Assembly: GCF_024256385.1 (NCBI RefSeq)
Contig: NZ_JAMLFW010000001.1
Span: 1,116,001 to 1,180,000, forward strand
DNA length: 64,000 nt
Direction of reading: 5' to 3'
DNA from: Anatilimnocola floriformis
GTDB lineage: Bacteria; Planctomycetota; Planctomycetia; Pirellulales; Pirellulaceae
The notes under the pieces are model-generated. The model saw only the letters and a list, made by a program, of their open reading frames with translations, did not search any database and was not told the origin of the DNA. Position numbers and translations under genes: made by a program. This document shows, in pieces, positions 17,611-26,638 of this stretch. The stretch's first letter is position 1; every line of letters starts with the position of its first letter.

Positions 17611-18094
17611 GATGGTTTCTAAATCGAAGGGCGAGGGAACAAAGGGGAATGAACTAGCCAGCGTACCGCAGCCAAAATGGGCGAAAAGGGGGCTGCAAGG
17701 GAAAATAAGACGGCGGCGCTCAGGCCTCCTCAAGAAACCAAACCGCGGGCAGTCGGAATCCTCCGAATGCCCGCGGGTGGAGAGGTTGAGCTGGTGCCGA
17801 CCGTGCGAGCGAAGTCGCAGAAGTGCACGTGGAAAAGAAAAGTGCTGGTCGTTGTTGACGCCATCATACTTGTGAATGGGAGGGCCCGCAAACGAAAGAA
17901 TGTTCATCCCGCCGGCTTGTTCCCAATGAACCGCCGGACAAGCTGTCGGGATTTCAAAACCGCGGACCAAGGACTTTCCTGGAAAAAATCGTATCTCCTG
18001 GATTTACGTTTCCGCAGTCGATATGATCGGTGCTTCCCAATGGATCGTAGGTTCCCTCTCCACAAAATTTGCGTTAACGCTAGGAGTTGCCTCT
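17611..18094. other. Divergent intergenic region between dapL and the Gfo/Idh/MocA gene
   Basis: No convincing gene lies here. A strong hairpin occurs at 17743-17776, with arms CCGCGGGCA (17743-17751) and TGCCCGCGG (17768-17776) and an inner pair TCGGA/TCCGA. It lacks a T tract on either side. It could lie in the dapL leader. I do not recognise a riboswitch. The region must hold both divergent promoters. Confidence 0.5.
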
Positions 18095-19579
18095 ATGACT
18101 AAGCTTTCAGTTCGTCGCGACTTTTTGAAGACGACCGCCGCCGTTGGCGTCGGCTATTTCGTGGGCGGTGCCCTCGACCTGCGTGGTCAAGAACGTTCGG
18201 CTAACGAACAACTGAACGTCGCCAGCTTCGGCGTCGGCGGCAAGGGTGGTAGCGACTCGGCCAACGCCGCAACGTTTGGCAACGTGGTCGCGATTTGCGA
18301 CGTCGATCGCAACACGCTCGATGGCAAGGGAAAATCGAAGGGCTTCGAGAAGGCCGAGAAGTTCACCGACTACCGTGAGTTGCTGGCCAAGTACGGCAAG
18401 AATATCGACATTGCGACGATCAGCACGCCCGACCACATGCACGGGCCAATCACACTGGCTGCCATGCGGCTCGGCATTAGCTGCTACACGCAAAAGCCGT
18501 TGACCCGCACCATCTACGAAGCCCGGAAGCTCGCTCAAGTGGCGAAGGAAACCGGTGTTTGCACCCAGATGGGTAACCAAGGCACCGCGCTCGATTCGTC
18601 CCGCGAAGCCATCGCTCAGATCCAATCGGGTGTCCTCGGCACGCTGCAAGCCGTTTACGCCTGGTCCAATCGTCCGGTTTGGGCCCAGGGCCCGGGTCGC
18701 CGGATGACGATGGAAAAGTTCTCGGCTCAGGCCAAGAAGGATGATGCCGAAAACGCCGACAAGATCATCGCCAAGAAGAAGGAAGAAATCGCCAAGTCAC
18801 TGGAACGCGTCGATTGGCCGAACTGGCTGGGTGTTGCCCCGCCGCGTGAGTTCTGGCCCGGTCTGTATCACACCTTCCAACACCGCGGCTGGTGGGATTT
18901 CGGTTCGGGCGCCCTCGGTGACATGGCTTGCCATCAGTTGACCGTGCCGTTTGCCTCGTGCGAACTGCGCGATCCAATCTCGGTGGTCGCCAAGTCGACC
19001 GGTCACGATTTCGACAGCTTCCCGGCCAGCTCAATCATCAAGTTCGAGTTCCCCGAGACCAAGAATCGGCCGGCAATTCCGTTCTGGTGGTACGACCGCA
19101 AGGGCAACAAGCCGCCAATGGAAGTCTTCACGAAGCACGGCATTGAAAAGGTCGCGGACAGCGGCGTGCTGATCGTGGGCGAAAAGGGCGCCTTCTATAG
19201 CTCGGATGATTACTGCGGCGTTTACTCGCTGCACGGCGTCGATAAGGCGAAGGTTGATTTCGAGAAGGCCGAAAACAAGGGCAACAACGATCTCAACAAC
19301 ATGTACGAGTTGTTCCGGGCGAAGCGCGCTGGCGATCCGATGATTGCCAAGTCGAACTTCATCAACCGGGCCGGTCCGCTCACCGAAACGATCCTCCTCG
19401 GCAACCTCGCCGTGTGGGCTGCTGCCAAGGGTGGCGATGCCGGCGCGATGGGCGAATGGGGCGAGAAGGTCGAGTGGGATGCCAAGGACCTCAAGGTCAC
19501 CAACCTGTCGGACCTCAAGACGCCGAAGGTGGCCGATCTGATCAAGCCGAACTACGCCGAAGGCCACAAGCTGGACTAG
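18095..19579 (+). CDS. Gfo/Idh/MocA oxidoreductase, Tat-exported
   Basis: The 494-residue protein starts with a twin-arginine signal ('VRRDFLKTTAAVGVGYF') and then an NAD(P)-binding domain ('NVASFGVGGKGGSD', 'VVAICDVD'). The active-site-type segment 'CYTQKPLTRT' occupies the place of the usual EKP motif, with the lysine kept and glutamate replaced by glutamine. Such exported dehydrogenase-like proteins are numerous in planctomycetes and are thought to act on sugars. The substrate is unknown. The ATG at 18095 follows TAGGAG, and the 24 upstream codons are rejected. A strong terminator follows at 19616. Confidence 0.85.
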   Translation: MTKLSVRRDFLKTTAAVGVGYFVGGALDLRGQERSANEQLNVASFGVGGKGGSDSANAATFGNVVAICDVDRNTLDGKGKSKGFEKAEKFTDYRELLAKYGKNIDIATISTPDHMHGPITLAAMRLGISCYTQKPLTRTIYEARKLAQVAKETGVCTQMGNQGTALDSSREAIAQIQSGVLGTLQAVYAWSNRPVWAQGPGRRMTMEKFSAQAKKDDAENADKIIAKKKEEIAKSLERVDWPNWLGVAPPREFWPGLYHTFQHRGWWDFGSGALGDMACHQLTVPFASCELRDPISVVAKSTGHDFDSFPASSIIKFEFPETKNRPAIPFWWYDRKGNKPPMEVFTKHGIEKVADSGVLIVGEKGAFYSSDDYCGVYSLHGVDKAKVDFEKAENKGNNDLNNMYELFRAKRAGDPMIAKSNFINRAGPLTETILLGNLAVWAAAKGGDAGAMGEWGEKVEWDAKDLKVTNLSDLKTPKVADLIKPNYAEGHKLD

Positions 19580-19615
19580 TATCCATCAAGTGCCGATCAG
19601 GAATTTTGCATGATA

Positions 19616-19648
19616 AGGGGCGTCCTACTGGAGGACGCCCCTGTTTTT
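19616..19648 (+). terminator. Rho-independent terminator
   Basis: Perfect 11-base arms AGGGGCGTCCT (19616-19626) and AGGACGCCCCT (19632-19642) with a 5-base loop are followed by GTTTTT. This ends the Gfo/Idh/MocA transcript. Confidence 0.9.
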
Positions 19649-19705
19649 AGGCATTCGCCTGTGGCGAAGTCGCCTTCTTTAGGTTCTTCAGGCCGGACGA
19701 GAATT

Positions 19706-21031
19706 ATGAGAGCTCTACATTCGCCACGCGTCTTCGTTGTCGCTCGGTTGGTTTTGGTCGGTGTGCTAATTTTCGCGGCCGGCTGCGACAAATCGAAGGA
19801 TGACAGCGGAAACAAGCCTGCGACTCCTGCGGAAAAAAACAACGAAAAGGCCGTCAATGCCACGGCTGACCCGCTCGATGTCAAACTGGCCCGCGAGCGG
19901 ATCAAGTTGCTCGGCGAACGCGCCAAGGGCGTGCCCGCCACCGGTGACCTGCTCACGGAAATCGTGATCCAAGACGGTTCGAACCTGACTCCCGAAGATC
20001 TCATCCTCTTCGGCAAGCTGACCGATTTGAAAAAGTTGCAGATTCTCAATTTCCGCCAGCTGAACGATGAAATGGCCGCACACTTGTCGGGCTTGAAGAA
20101 GCTCACCAGTCTGGCACTGACCAACACGGTGATCAGCGATGCGACCGTTGAAATGATTGTCCGTGAATTTCCTGACCTCGTCGAACTCGATCTGTCCTCG
20201 AATGTGAATTTGACGAACGCGGCGGTGAAGCAAATCGCTCAGATTAGCAAATTGCAACGCTTGACGATGGTGCAGACCCGCGTCAACGACATTGGCGCGC
20301 AGCGATTCTCGACGCTCAAGGAACTTCGCGCACTCGACCTGCGCGGCAACATGGAAGCCGGCGACATGGCGCTCGAGGTAGTGGGCGAATTGCCGAAGCT
20401 GGTCGCCTTCAAGCACCGCAGCACGGCGGTCACCGACACGGGTGTGGAAGCCTTGAGCAAAAATCAAACGTTGGACTCGATCCTGTTTCAGGACTTCGCA
20501 ATCACCGATCAATCGGGACCGCACCTGGCCAAGCTCGGCAAGCTGACGCAGCTCGAGATTTTCCGTTGCCAGGGGTTCGGTTCCGAAGGCGTCCTCGCAC
20601 TGAAGGGCATGGGGCTGACGCGATTGAAGCTCCGCGACCTGCCGAATGTCGACGACCGAGCGATGGAAGTGCTGGATGAGTTGCCGAAGCTCCGCAAGCT
20701 TTACCTGCAAGAGCTGCCAACGATCGGCGACTCGGGCCTGCAACATCTGGCGAAGTTGTCCACGCTCGAGCTCCTCGATATCTGGACCGTGCCGCAAATG
20801 ACCGACGCCACCGTCGCCGAGATCGCCAAGTTGCCGAATTTGAAGGAGTTGTCGATCCGCACCACCGGTGTCACCGACGCGGCCATCGATACGCTCCTCT
20901 CGATGAAGAATTTGCAGACGTTGACGTTCAAAGAAAACGGCTCGGTCACTCCCGATGGCCTGAAGAAGCTGCAGGCACGAAAGTGGACGAAACTCGACAT
21001 CGGCGGCGGAGCGTCCGATAGCGACGAGTAA
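19706..21031 (+). CDS. Leucine-rich-repeat lipoprotein
   Basis: The 441-residue protein has a signal sequence ending in the lipobox 'FAAGC' (Cys27). A low-complexity linker follows, then about 14 leucine-rich repeats spaced near 24 residues ('LKKLTSLALTNTVISDATV', 'LPKLRKLYLQELPTIGDSG'). The design suggests a surface-anchored binding protein with unknown ligand. I choose the ATG at 19706. The upstream frame from 19610 would run through the terminator hairpin and carries no ribosome binding site. Confidence 0.75.
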   Translation: MRALHSPRVFVVARLVLVGVLIFAAGCDKSKDDSGNKPATPAEKNNEKAVNATADPLDVKLARERIKLLGERAKGVPATGDLLTEIVIQDGSNLTPEDLILFGKLTDLKKLQILNFRQLNDEMAAHLSGLKKLTSLALTNTVISDATVEMIVREFPDLVELDLSSNVNLTNAAVKQIAQISKLQRLTMVQTRVNDIGAQRFSTLKELRALDLRGNMEAGDMALEVVGELPKLVAFKHRSTAVTDTGVEALSKNQTLDSILFQDFAITDQSGPHLAKLGKLTQLEIFRCQGFGSEGVLALKGMGLTRLKLRDLPNVDDRAMEVLDELPKLRKLYLQELPTIGDSGLQHLAKLSTLELLDIWTVPQMTDATVAEIAKLPNLKELSIRTTGVTDAAIDTLLSMKNLQTLTFKENGSVTPDGLKKLQARKWTKLDIGGGASDSDE

Positions 21032-21057
21032 ACTCGCTGATCGCTGGCTTTGGCAAG

Positions 21058-21843
21058 TTACGGCAGCGCGGCCAGCATGCCATCCCACAGCGCGAGCCGC
21101 GCTTCGAGCGATTGAACCGCGGCTTGTTCGGCCCGTTGCCAGTTCCCCTCATCGTCGCCGCAGATTGTCGTCGTCAGCCGAATCGACAGCGGGCCGTGGT
21201 GATCGCCGTCGAGTTCGATGTGCCGGGCCAGATAATATTGAAACCGGCTCAGCCCGCCGCTGGTTTGCATGTGAAGTCGATCGACGATCTTTTGAAAAAC
21301 AGCCGGCAGCAAGTCCTCGCGTCCGAATGTAAAAGCAGCCGCGATGGCCGGCAGATCGTTGCTCAGGGCGATCGCGAAAGTCTGCCCCACGAATTGCTGA
21401 ACGCTAGCCGGCACGGCTGAGTTGGCCAGCGCCGCTGAAATCGGCGAGCCAGTTTTCAGGGATTGCAGAAAGCCGCCGATCAGCCCAGTATCCGCGCCGC
21501 ATTCCCGCATCGCGCGGTGATATAGCTCAAAGTGGCTGGCGTGCCCCCCTGCCCCGTCCTCGTCACTTTCCTCGCCCAACACAATCTCGTTGATAAACCG
21601 CGCGAGCACGCCATCGGCTGGCGGCAGCCAGGGCACGCTCACGCAACAGATCTGCCGCTGCAACGCTTTCAGCAGCGACATGAAATCCCAAACCGCGAAG
21701 ACGTGATGCTGCATGAACAACCGCAGCCCCGGCAACTCATCGATTCGTTCATAAATTGGATGAGCCAGCAGCGCAGCCCGCAATGGTGCGATACGCAGCT
21801 GGATCTTTTCAAATCGTGCAGACACTCGGCGCTCCGCTGGCAA
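21058..21843 (-). CDS. DUF3050 (heme oxygenase-like fold) protein
   Basis: The 261-residue protein matches the DUF3050 family: 'RLFMQHHVFAVWDFMSLLK' near residues 39-57 and 'ESDEDGAGGHASHFELY' with paired acidic and histidine residues. 'FYLA'-type helices ('RFQYYLARHIELDGDHHGP') follow. The fold is related to heme oxygenase-like diiron proteins, so a metal-dependent oxidase role is possible but inferred. The start is uncertain: TTG at 21843 or GTG at 21825. No ATG fits. A strong terminator of the upstream gene lies at 21853-21884. Confidence 0.75.
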   Translation of the reverse strand: MPAERRVSARFEKIQLRIAPLRAALLAHPIYERIDELPGLRLFMQHHVFAVWDFMSLLKALQRQICCVSVPWLPPADGVLARFINEIVLGEESDEDGAGGHASHFELYHRAMRECGADTGLIGGFLQSLKTGSPISAALANSAVPASVQQFVGQTFAIALSNDLPAIAAAFTFGREDLLPAVFQKIVDRLHMQTSGGLSRFQYYLARHIELDGDHHGPLSIRLTTTICGDDEGNWQRAEQAAVQSLEARLALWDGMLAALP

Positions 21844-21884
21844 AACAAAAAAGGCCCGGCGGATTTTTCAAAATCCGCCGGGCC
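21841..21884 (-). terminator. Rho-independent terminator of the fourth LEPR-XLL gene
   Basis: Perfect 15-base arms (21853-21867 and 21870-21884, core GGCCCGGCGGATTTT) with a 2-base loop are followed on the minus strand by TTTTTTGTTTTG. It ends transcription from 21921 and separates it from the DUF3050 gene, whose start lies inside the distal tract. Confidence 0.92.
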
Positions 21885-21920
21885 ACAATCTTACTCAATT
21901 ATCGCGAGCGCGAGTTCCGC

Positions 21921-23318
21921 TTAGGGGAACGAGATCAGCGTCGGGGCGAGAGCAAAGACGTTGAACGCGCTGGGCAGGAGCGTATCAGTGCCAAGTCCGC
22001 CATTGACGATTACGCGACTGTTGAACCGCACGAAGTCGTTAGCATCAACGCCGATATCGAGCGTATCGCTGCCAGCGCCGAGATCCATCGAAACGATGGA
22101 GTCGAACTGAGTGCCAATACCATCATTTTGATTGCCGTTTTCGACGTTCACGCGATCGTTACCACCAGCGGTAGAAACCGTCACGACGCTACGGAATCGT
22201 GAGTTGTCGAGTTGGATCAGGTCGTCCCCTTCGCCCGTGCTCACCACCACACCACCGAAAACATTCAGGCCGAAACCGGTGATTTCATCGGCTCCACCCA
22301 GCGTGGCGATCGTCAGGCTGCTGCGAATGGTGGTGGCCCCTTCGTTCATCAACACTTCGTTATCGCCAGCGCCCAGCGACAGCGAAATTGCGTACACATC
22401 GAACGTCAATGTATCGAAATCAAAAGTATCGATACCACTGCCACCCGTCACGGAGATCAGACCAGTTACGTCGACGTTGTCCGAAGCAAACTCAATGAAG
22501 TTCGTGCCATTGCCCAATGAGGCGACAATCGAACCGTTAACGGTCAACTGCGGATTGAAGCCGAAGTCGCCAGGTTCGAAGTTGTCTGGTCCCGAACCGC
22601 CGATGACGGTAATGCCGCCATTGATGGTGGTGTTGCCATCGATGAAGAAGTCGTTGTCGCCGTCGCCACTGTTTACTGTGATATAGCCGGTGTTGACCAG
22701 CGTATCGCCGAGATCGATGAAGTCGCTGCCGCTGCCACCCGTGATCGAAACCAGGCCGAGCGTGAGCGAGACAGTGGGATCAAGGTCGGTCACGTTGTTG
22801 CCGTCACCATTCAAAGCGACGAACGATTGACGTGCGGTGAAGCTGCCGTCGTCAACGTTGATCGCGTCGTTGCCAGCGCCCATGGTGGCCGCAACGCTGC
22901 CAAACGAGTTTGAGTCGCCGTTGTCTTCGCCGAACGTCAAGCTGTCGTTGCCGTTACTGCCATTAAAACGGAGCATGCCCGTGATGTTCGTCAGCACGAA
23001 TGTCGCCGAGTCATCGCCGTTGCCCATTTCCATAAAAATGTTTTGAATGCCCTTCGGCACGATCTGGCCATTGGCAATGCCGTTGACTGAGGTTCCCACG
23101 CCGGTCACTTCGACCGTGCCCGCCACAACACCCTCGATTCGCACTTCGTTGCTGAGGTTGTCGCCGTAGATGTACAGATTCGGGCCCAGTGCATAGGCCA
23201 GCACGTTGCCGGCCAGATTCAGGCGAGATTCGAGCGACTCACAAGTCGGACGGAAATTCCGGCTTTTCAGTTTGGGTGCGGCCTTCTTGGATGCAGACTT
23301 CTTTTTAGGCAGGCTCAT
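21921..23318 (-). CDS. LEPR-XLL protein 4 with beta-helix-type repeats
   Basis: The 465-residue product starts with a very basic N terminus ('MSLPKKKSASKKAAPKLKSR'), then the motif 'CESLESRLNLAGNVLAYALG', a LEPR-XLL variant with Asn replacing the usual Glu. The body has about 17 repeats such as 'GNGDDSATFVL', 'GAGNDAINVDDG' and 'TGEGDDLIQL'. AGGGAG lies about 10 bases before the ATG at 23318. The earlier in-frame start (23396) would cross this site. Exported or surface location is inferred. It is 11.8 kb away from the three tandem paralogues and differs from them in the signal. Confidence 0.8.
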   Translation of the reverse strand: MSLPKKKSASKKAAPKLKSRNFRPTCESLESRLNLAGNVLAYALGPNLYIYGDNLSNEVRIEGVVAGTVEVTGVGTSVNGIANGQIVPKGIQNIFMEMGNGDDSATFVLTNITGMLRFNGSNGNDSLTFGEDNGDSNSFGSVAATMGAGNDAINVDDGSFTARQSFVALNGDGNNVTDLDPTVSLTLGLVSITGGSGSDFIDLGDTLVNTGYITVNSGDGDNDFFIDGNTTINGGITVIGGSGPDNFEPGDFGFNPQLTVNGSIVASLGNGTNFIEFASDNVDVTGLISVTGGSGIDTFDFDTLTFDVYAISLSLGAGDNEVLMNEGATTIRSSLTIATLGGADEITGFGLNVFGGVVVSTGEGDDLIQLDNSRFRSVVTVSTAGGNDRVNVENGNQNDGIGTQFDSIVSMDLGAGSDTLDIGVDANDFVRFNSRVIVNGGLGTDTLLPSAFNVFALAPTLISFP

Positions 23319-23605
23319 TAGCAAACAGCTCCCTGAATTTGGGTGGAATACACCAGTAATTGGCCAGAGTTTATCGCCGCGAGCTAGCAAATACAAGCGT
23401 TAAGGTGGGGTGTTTGCGAGAAATTTACAGGCATGCAGAAGGCTGTTTCTCCGCGGAACAAATGACATTTCTAAATTCGTGAGAATGTCTGCAGATTCTC
23501 TTTCCGAATAGCTTTTTTCACCCGGTCCGTGAGGGAGTGGTTGGGGTTGAACCTCTGGGGTAGTCGGTTTGTACTTTGGGTGCGCGCGGAACGAAGGAGT
23601 GGACG

Positions 23606-25081
23606 ATGGGGCTTCGCAGTTGGGCGGTGCTGGGTGTGTTGGCGGCAGGTGGATGGCTGCCGGCAGCGGCGGTGGAGAATTGGCCGCAGTTCCGCGGACC
23701 GGCCGCCACCGGTCTCGCCGAGCAAAAGTTGCCGACCGAATGGGGCAACGACAAAAACATCGCCTGGAAAGTGGAACTCCCCGGCGCGGCCTGGTCGCAA
23801 CCGGTGGTGTGGGGCGACAAGATCTTTCTCACCACGGCAGTCACCGAGAATCAGCCGAAGCCGAAAGCGGGCATGGGTGGCGGCGGCGGTGGTCGCCCCG
23901 GTGGTGGCGGTTTTGGAGGCAGGCCAGGCGGTGGGCAGCCGGGTGGCGCTCCGCGCGCGCCCGATGACGACGACGATCGTCCGGCCCGCCCTGGTGCTGG
24001 TTCGGGCCGCCCACCGGGTGGCGGCTTTGGAGGTGGACGAGGCGGCGGCAGTGCTCCGAACGCGGTCTATCGCTGGAAAGTGATTTGCCTCGATCGCGCC
24101 ACGGGCAAAGTGTTGTGGGAGAACCTCGCCAAGGAAGCCAAGCCCACCATCTCGATTCATAGCACGAACACCTATGCTTCCGAAACGCCGATCATCGACG
24201 GCGAACGTCTTTACGTTTACTTCGGCATGACCGGTTTGTATTGCTACGATCTCGAAGGCAAGCCGATCTGGAGTAAGGATCTCGGCTCGTTCAACATGAT
24301 GAACGGTTGGGGCGCGGGGAGCTCGCCGGCCTTCGATGGCGAGCGAATCTACGTGCAATGCGACAACGAACAAAAGTCGTTCATCGCGGCCTTCGATAAG
24401 AAGACCGGTGAGGAACTGTGGCGGAAGTCGCGCGACGAACGCTCGAACTGGTCCACGCCGTTTGTCTGGAAGAATAAGGTCCGCACCGAGATTGTGACCG
24501 GCGGCGGCACGAAGATGCGTTCGTACGATCCCAAAACGGGCGACCTGTTGTGGGAACTCGGCGGCAGTGTGAGCCGTTGCTCGGCTACGCCGGTTGGCGA
24601 CGACTCGCTGCTGTATGTCGGCAGCGGCGGCGGCATGGGTGGCAACGGTCCGCTCTTCGCGGTGAAAGCCGGCGCCAAAGGAGACATCACTCCTAAGGGC
24701 TCATCCGACACGAGCGAGGGCGTGGCCTGGACCGTCGATCGGGCCGGTCCGCCGATGGCATCTCCGCTACTCTACCGCGGCAACTTGTACGTGCTCGATC
24801 AACGCGGCGGCGTGCTGAGCTGTTTCGACGCCAAGACGGGCGAGCAGCACTACAAGCAGCGGATCAACGGTGCGAAGGGCTTTACCTCTTCGCCGTGGGC
24901 CGGCGATGGCAAGATCTTTTGCCTCGATGAAAATGGCCAGACATTTGTGATCGAAGCAGGCAACGAATTGAAAGTACTCGCCACGAACAAGCTCGACGAC
25001 ATGTTCTGGTCGTCGGCAGCGCTCGCGGGCGATCAACTGCTGCTCCGCGGCATCGATCGTCTCTACTGCATCAAGCCGTAA
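23606..25081 (+). CDS. PQQ-binding-like beta-propeller protein
   Basis: The 491-residue protein has a signal peptide (about 1-20) and the planctomycete opening 'NWPQFRGPAATGL'. Beta-propeller blades of the PQQ-like type follow, with repeats such as 'DRATGKVLWENL', 'DKKTGEELWRKS' and 'DPKTGDLLWEL'. Between blades, about residues 93-155, sits a glycine-rich insert interrupted by 'DDDDDRPARPGAG'. The quinone-ligand residues of true dehydrogenases are not evident, so a structural or binding role is at least as likely. ATG 23606 is preferred over GTG 23576. The stop touches repeat R5. Confidence 0.78.
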   Translation: MGLRSWAVLGVLAAGGWLPAAAVENWPQFRGPAATGLAEQKLPTEWGNDKNIAWKVELPGAAWSQPVVWGDKIFLTTAVTENQPKPKAGMGGGGGGRPGGGGFGGRPGGGQPGGAPRAPDDDDDRPARPGAGSGRPPGGGFGGGRGGGSAPNAVYRWKVICLDRATGKVLWENLAKEAKPTISIHSTNTYASETPIIDGERLYVYFGMTGLYCYDLEGKPIWSKDLGSFNMMNGWGAGSSPAFDGERIYVQCDNEQKSFIAAFDKKTGEELWRKSRDERSNWSTPFVWKNKVRTEIVTGGGTKMRSYDPKTGDLLWELGGSVSRCSATPVGDDSLLYVGSGGGMGGNGPLFAVKAGAKGDITPKGSSDTSEGVAWTVDRAGPPMASPLLYRGNLYVLDQRGGVLSCFDAKTGEQHYKQRINGAKGFTSSPWAGDGKIFCLDENGQTFVIEAGNELKVLATNKLDDMFWSSAALAGDQLLLRGIDRLYCIKP

Positions 25082-25082
25082 C

Positions 25083-25194
25083 AGTCGTCGATTCGCTCCG
25101 CGATCGATGAATGGAGATCAAGAGTCAGTGGGCCGCCGATGGGCTCGCTGAATTGTCGGCGTACGTTCATCGATCGCGGGAGCGATCGACGACT
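25083..25194. repeat. Palindromic repeat family R5 filling a convergent gap
   Basis: Arms 25083-25115 (starting AGTCGTCGATTCGCTCCGCG) and 25166-25194 are inverted relatives. The pair begins 2 bases after the PQQ-protein stop and reaches the stop codon of the convergent ligase gene (25193-25195), so it occupies essentially the whole gap. A single arm of the same family is at 56411-56443. Confidence 0.8.
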
Positions 25195-26467
25195 ATTGGC
25201 GCCGATCCACAAACCGCTGTCCTTTCCCTTCAAACCGGGGCAGCGTGCCCAGCGGCACGAGTTGCACTTCGATCTTGAGTCCCAAGCGAAGCTGCAATTC
25301 GCGGGCGATCCGTTCGGGCTGCGCGAGTCGGTCTTCGACTTCTACCGACAGGCTATCCATCGCGCCAGCTTTGCTCGCCGTGACGCGGAACTCGACGACC
25401 TCGGGAAAACCTCGCAGGATGTGTTCGATGGAACTGGGAAACACATTCACGCCGCGGACCACCAGCATGTGGTCGGCCCGGCCGAGCACGCCGCCGACGA
25501 GCAGCACGAACCTGCTATCGCCGCTGGCTTCGAACTGCGGCCGCACGAGATCGCCCGTGCGGTAACGAATGAGCGGACTTCCGCGGCGGCCGAGCGATGT
25601 GAGGACCAGCTCGGACAATTCTCCATCTACGGCGGGCTCACCGGTCGCGACGGAGAGAAACTCGGCGATGAATTCGCTTTCGATCACATGCAGGCCCCGC
25701 TCATCGCGGCTGTAACCCCAAGGGCCAACTTCCGAAGCGCCAGCATGATCGATCACACGGGCGTCGAAGGCTTGTTCGATGCGCTGCCGAGTCGACGGCA
25801 CGGAGCCGCCCGGCTCACCCGCGACAATCACATGGCGAATGCTGAGTGAGCGCGGATCGATCTGATTGTCGTGCGCAACCTCGGCCAGGTGCAGTGCGTA
25901 GCTGGGCGTGCAAAACAAAAGTGTCGCCTGGCAACTGCGCATCATTTCCAGTCGACCGCGACTATTCATGCCGCCCGTAGGAATGACCAGCAAGCCGCGC
26001 TCGATGCAGGCATCGCTGGCGCTCCAGAAACCGATGAACGGCCCGAAGGAAAACGCCATCAGGGCCCGATCGTCGCTGCGGACCTCGGCAGCATCGAGAA
26101 TGTATTGCCAGGTCTCGACCCACCACTGCCAATCCTCCGCCGTATCGAGCACCGGCATCGGCCTGCCGCGCGTTCCCGATGTGTGGTGATAACGCACGTA
26201 GCGATCGAGTGGATAAGTCAGGTTCGCCGCAAACTCACCCGCCGCCGGCGCGGTGACCAGCTCATCCTTGAAGGTGAACGGCAGATCGGCGAGCTGATCG
26301 AGCGAGGTCATCGGCTTGACGAGTTTGCCGAGCTTCTCGACGTAGAACTTGTTGTGCGGAATGACCTCGATCAACAGTTTGTTGAGTCGTTCGAGCTGCC
26401 AAGCGCGCAGCGACTCACGCGAGAGTTGTTGTCGTTGCCAACGGTCAGAAGCAGAGGTGCGAAGCAT
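25193..26467 (-). CDS. Phenylacetate-CoA ligase-like adenylating enzyme
   Basis: The 424-residue protein belongs to the ANL superfamily, PaaK branch. It has the phosphate-binding motif 'YHHTSGTRGRP' (93-103), 'ASEVGPWGY', 'RYRTGDLV' and the C-terminal hinge 'GRADHMLVVRGVNVFPS'. Such enzymes activate a carboxylate with ATP and form a CoA thioester in the cytoplasm. The acid substrate is not predictable, and no phenylacetate catabolism genes lie nearby. The N terminus ('RLNKLLIEVIPHNKFYVEKL') fits the family, so the ATG at 26467 is accepted. Confidence 0.82.
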   Translation of the reverse strand: MLRTSASDRWQRQQLSRESLRAWQLERLNKLLIEVIPHNKFYVEKLGKLVKPMTSLDQLADLPFTFKDELVTAPAAGEFAANLTYPLDRYVRYHHTSGTRGRPMPVLDTAEDWQWWVETWQYILDAAEVRSDDRALMAFSFGPFIGFWSASDACIERGLLVIPTGGMNSRGRLEMMRSCQATLLFCTPSYALHLAEVAHDNQIDPRSLSIRHVIVAGEPGGSVPSTRQRIEQAFDARVIDHAGASEVGPWGYSRDERGLHVIESEFIAEFLSVATGEPAVDGELSELVLTSLGRRGSPLIRYRTGDLVRPQFEASGDSRFVLLVGGVLGRADHMLVVRGVNVFPSSIEHILRGFPEVVEFRVTASKAGAMDSLSVEVEDRLAQPERIARELQLRLGLKIEVQLVPLGTLPRFEGKGQRFVDRRQ

Positions 26468-26552
26468 AGATTTATTTTAGTTCATCCGGATCACGGTGCG
26501 GAGACGGGGAGTGTGGATCATGGCAGATTGCAGATCGAAGATTGCAGATTTT

Positions 26553-26603
26553 AAAGACGTAAAGCAGCAAGCCCAGCGAATCATCGCTGGGCTTGTCGTC
26601 TTT
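26553..26603 (-). terminator. Hairpin after the di-heme peroxidase gene
   Basis: Twelve-base perfect inner arms (26568-26579 and 26584-26595, core AGCCCAGCGA) with loop ATCA are extended by outer arms AAAGACG (26553-26559) and CGTCTTT (26597-26603). Repeated ATTGCAGATT-type words flank both sides in inverted order. It lies downstream of the peroxidase stop on the minus strand and before the ligase start. Confidence 0.75.
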
Positions 26604-26638
26604 CAATCTGCAATTTGAAATCTGCAATCTGCAATTTC

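Noticed and set aside
16021-17622. Long open frame antisense to dapL and part of the hydrolase gene
   Set aside because: Its translation is a typical mirror of a coding gene on the other strand (Arg/His-rich). The minus-strand dapL has clear motifs.
17743-17776. Possible riboswitch or terminator upstream of dapL
   Set aside because: The hairpin is strong, but there is no T tract, no second stem and no recognisable riboswitch core. It is reported only as a hairpin within the intergenic region.
19610-19705. Earlier start for the LRR lipoprotein
   Set aside because: It would translate through the terminator hairpin at 19616-19648. The signal peptide and a start at 19706 fit better.
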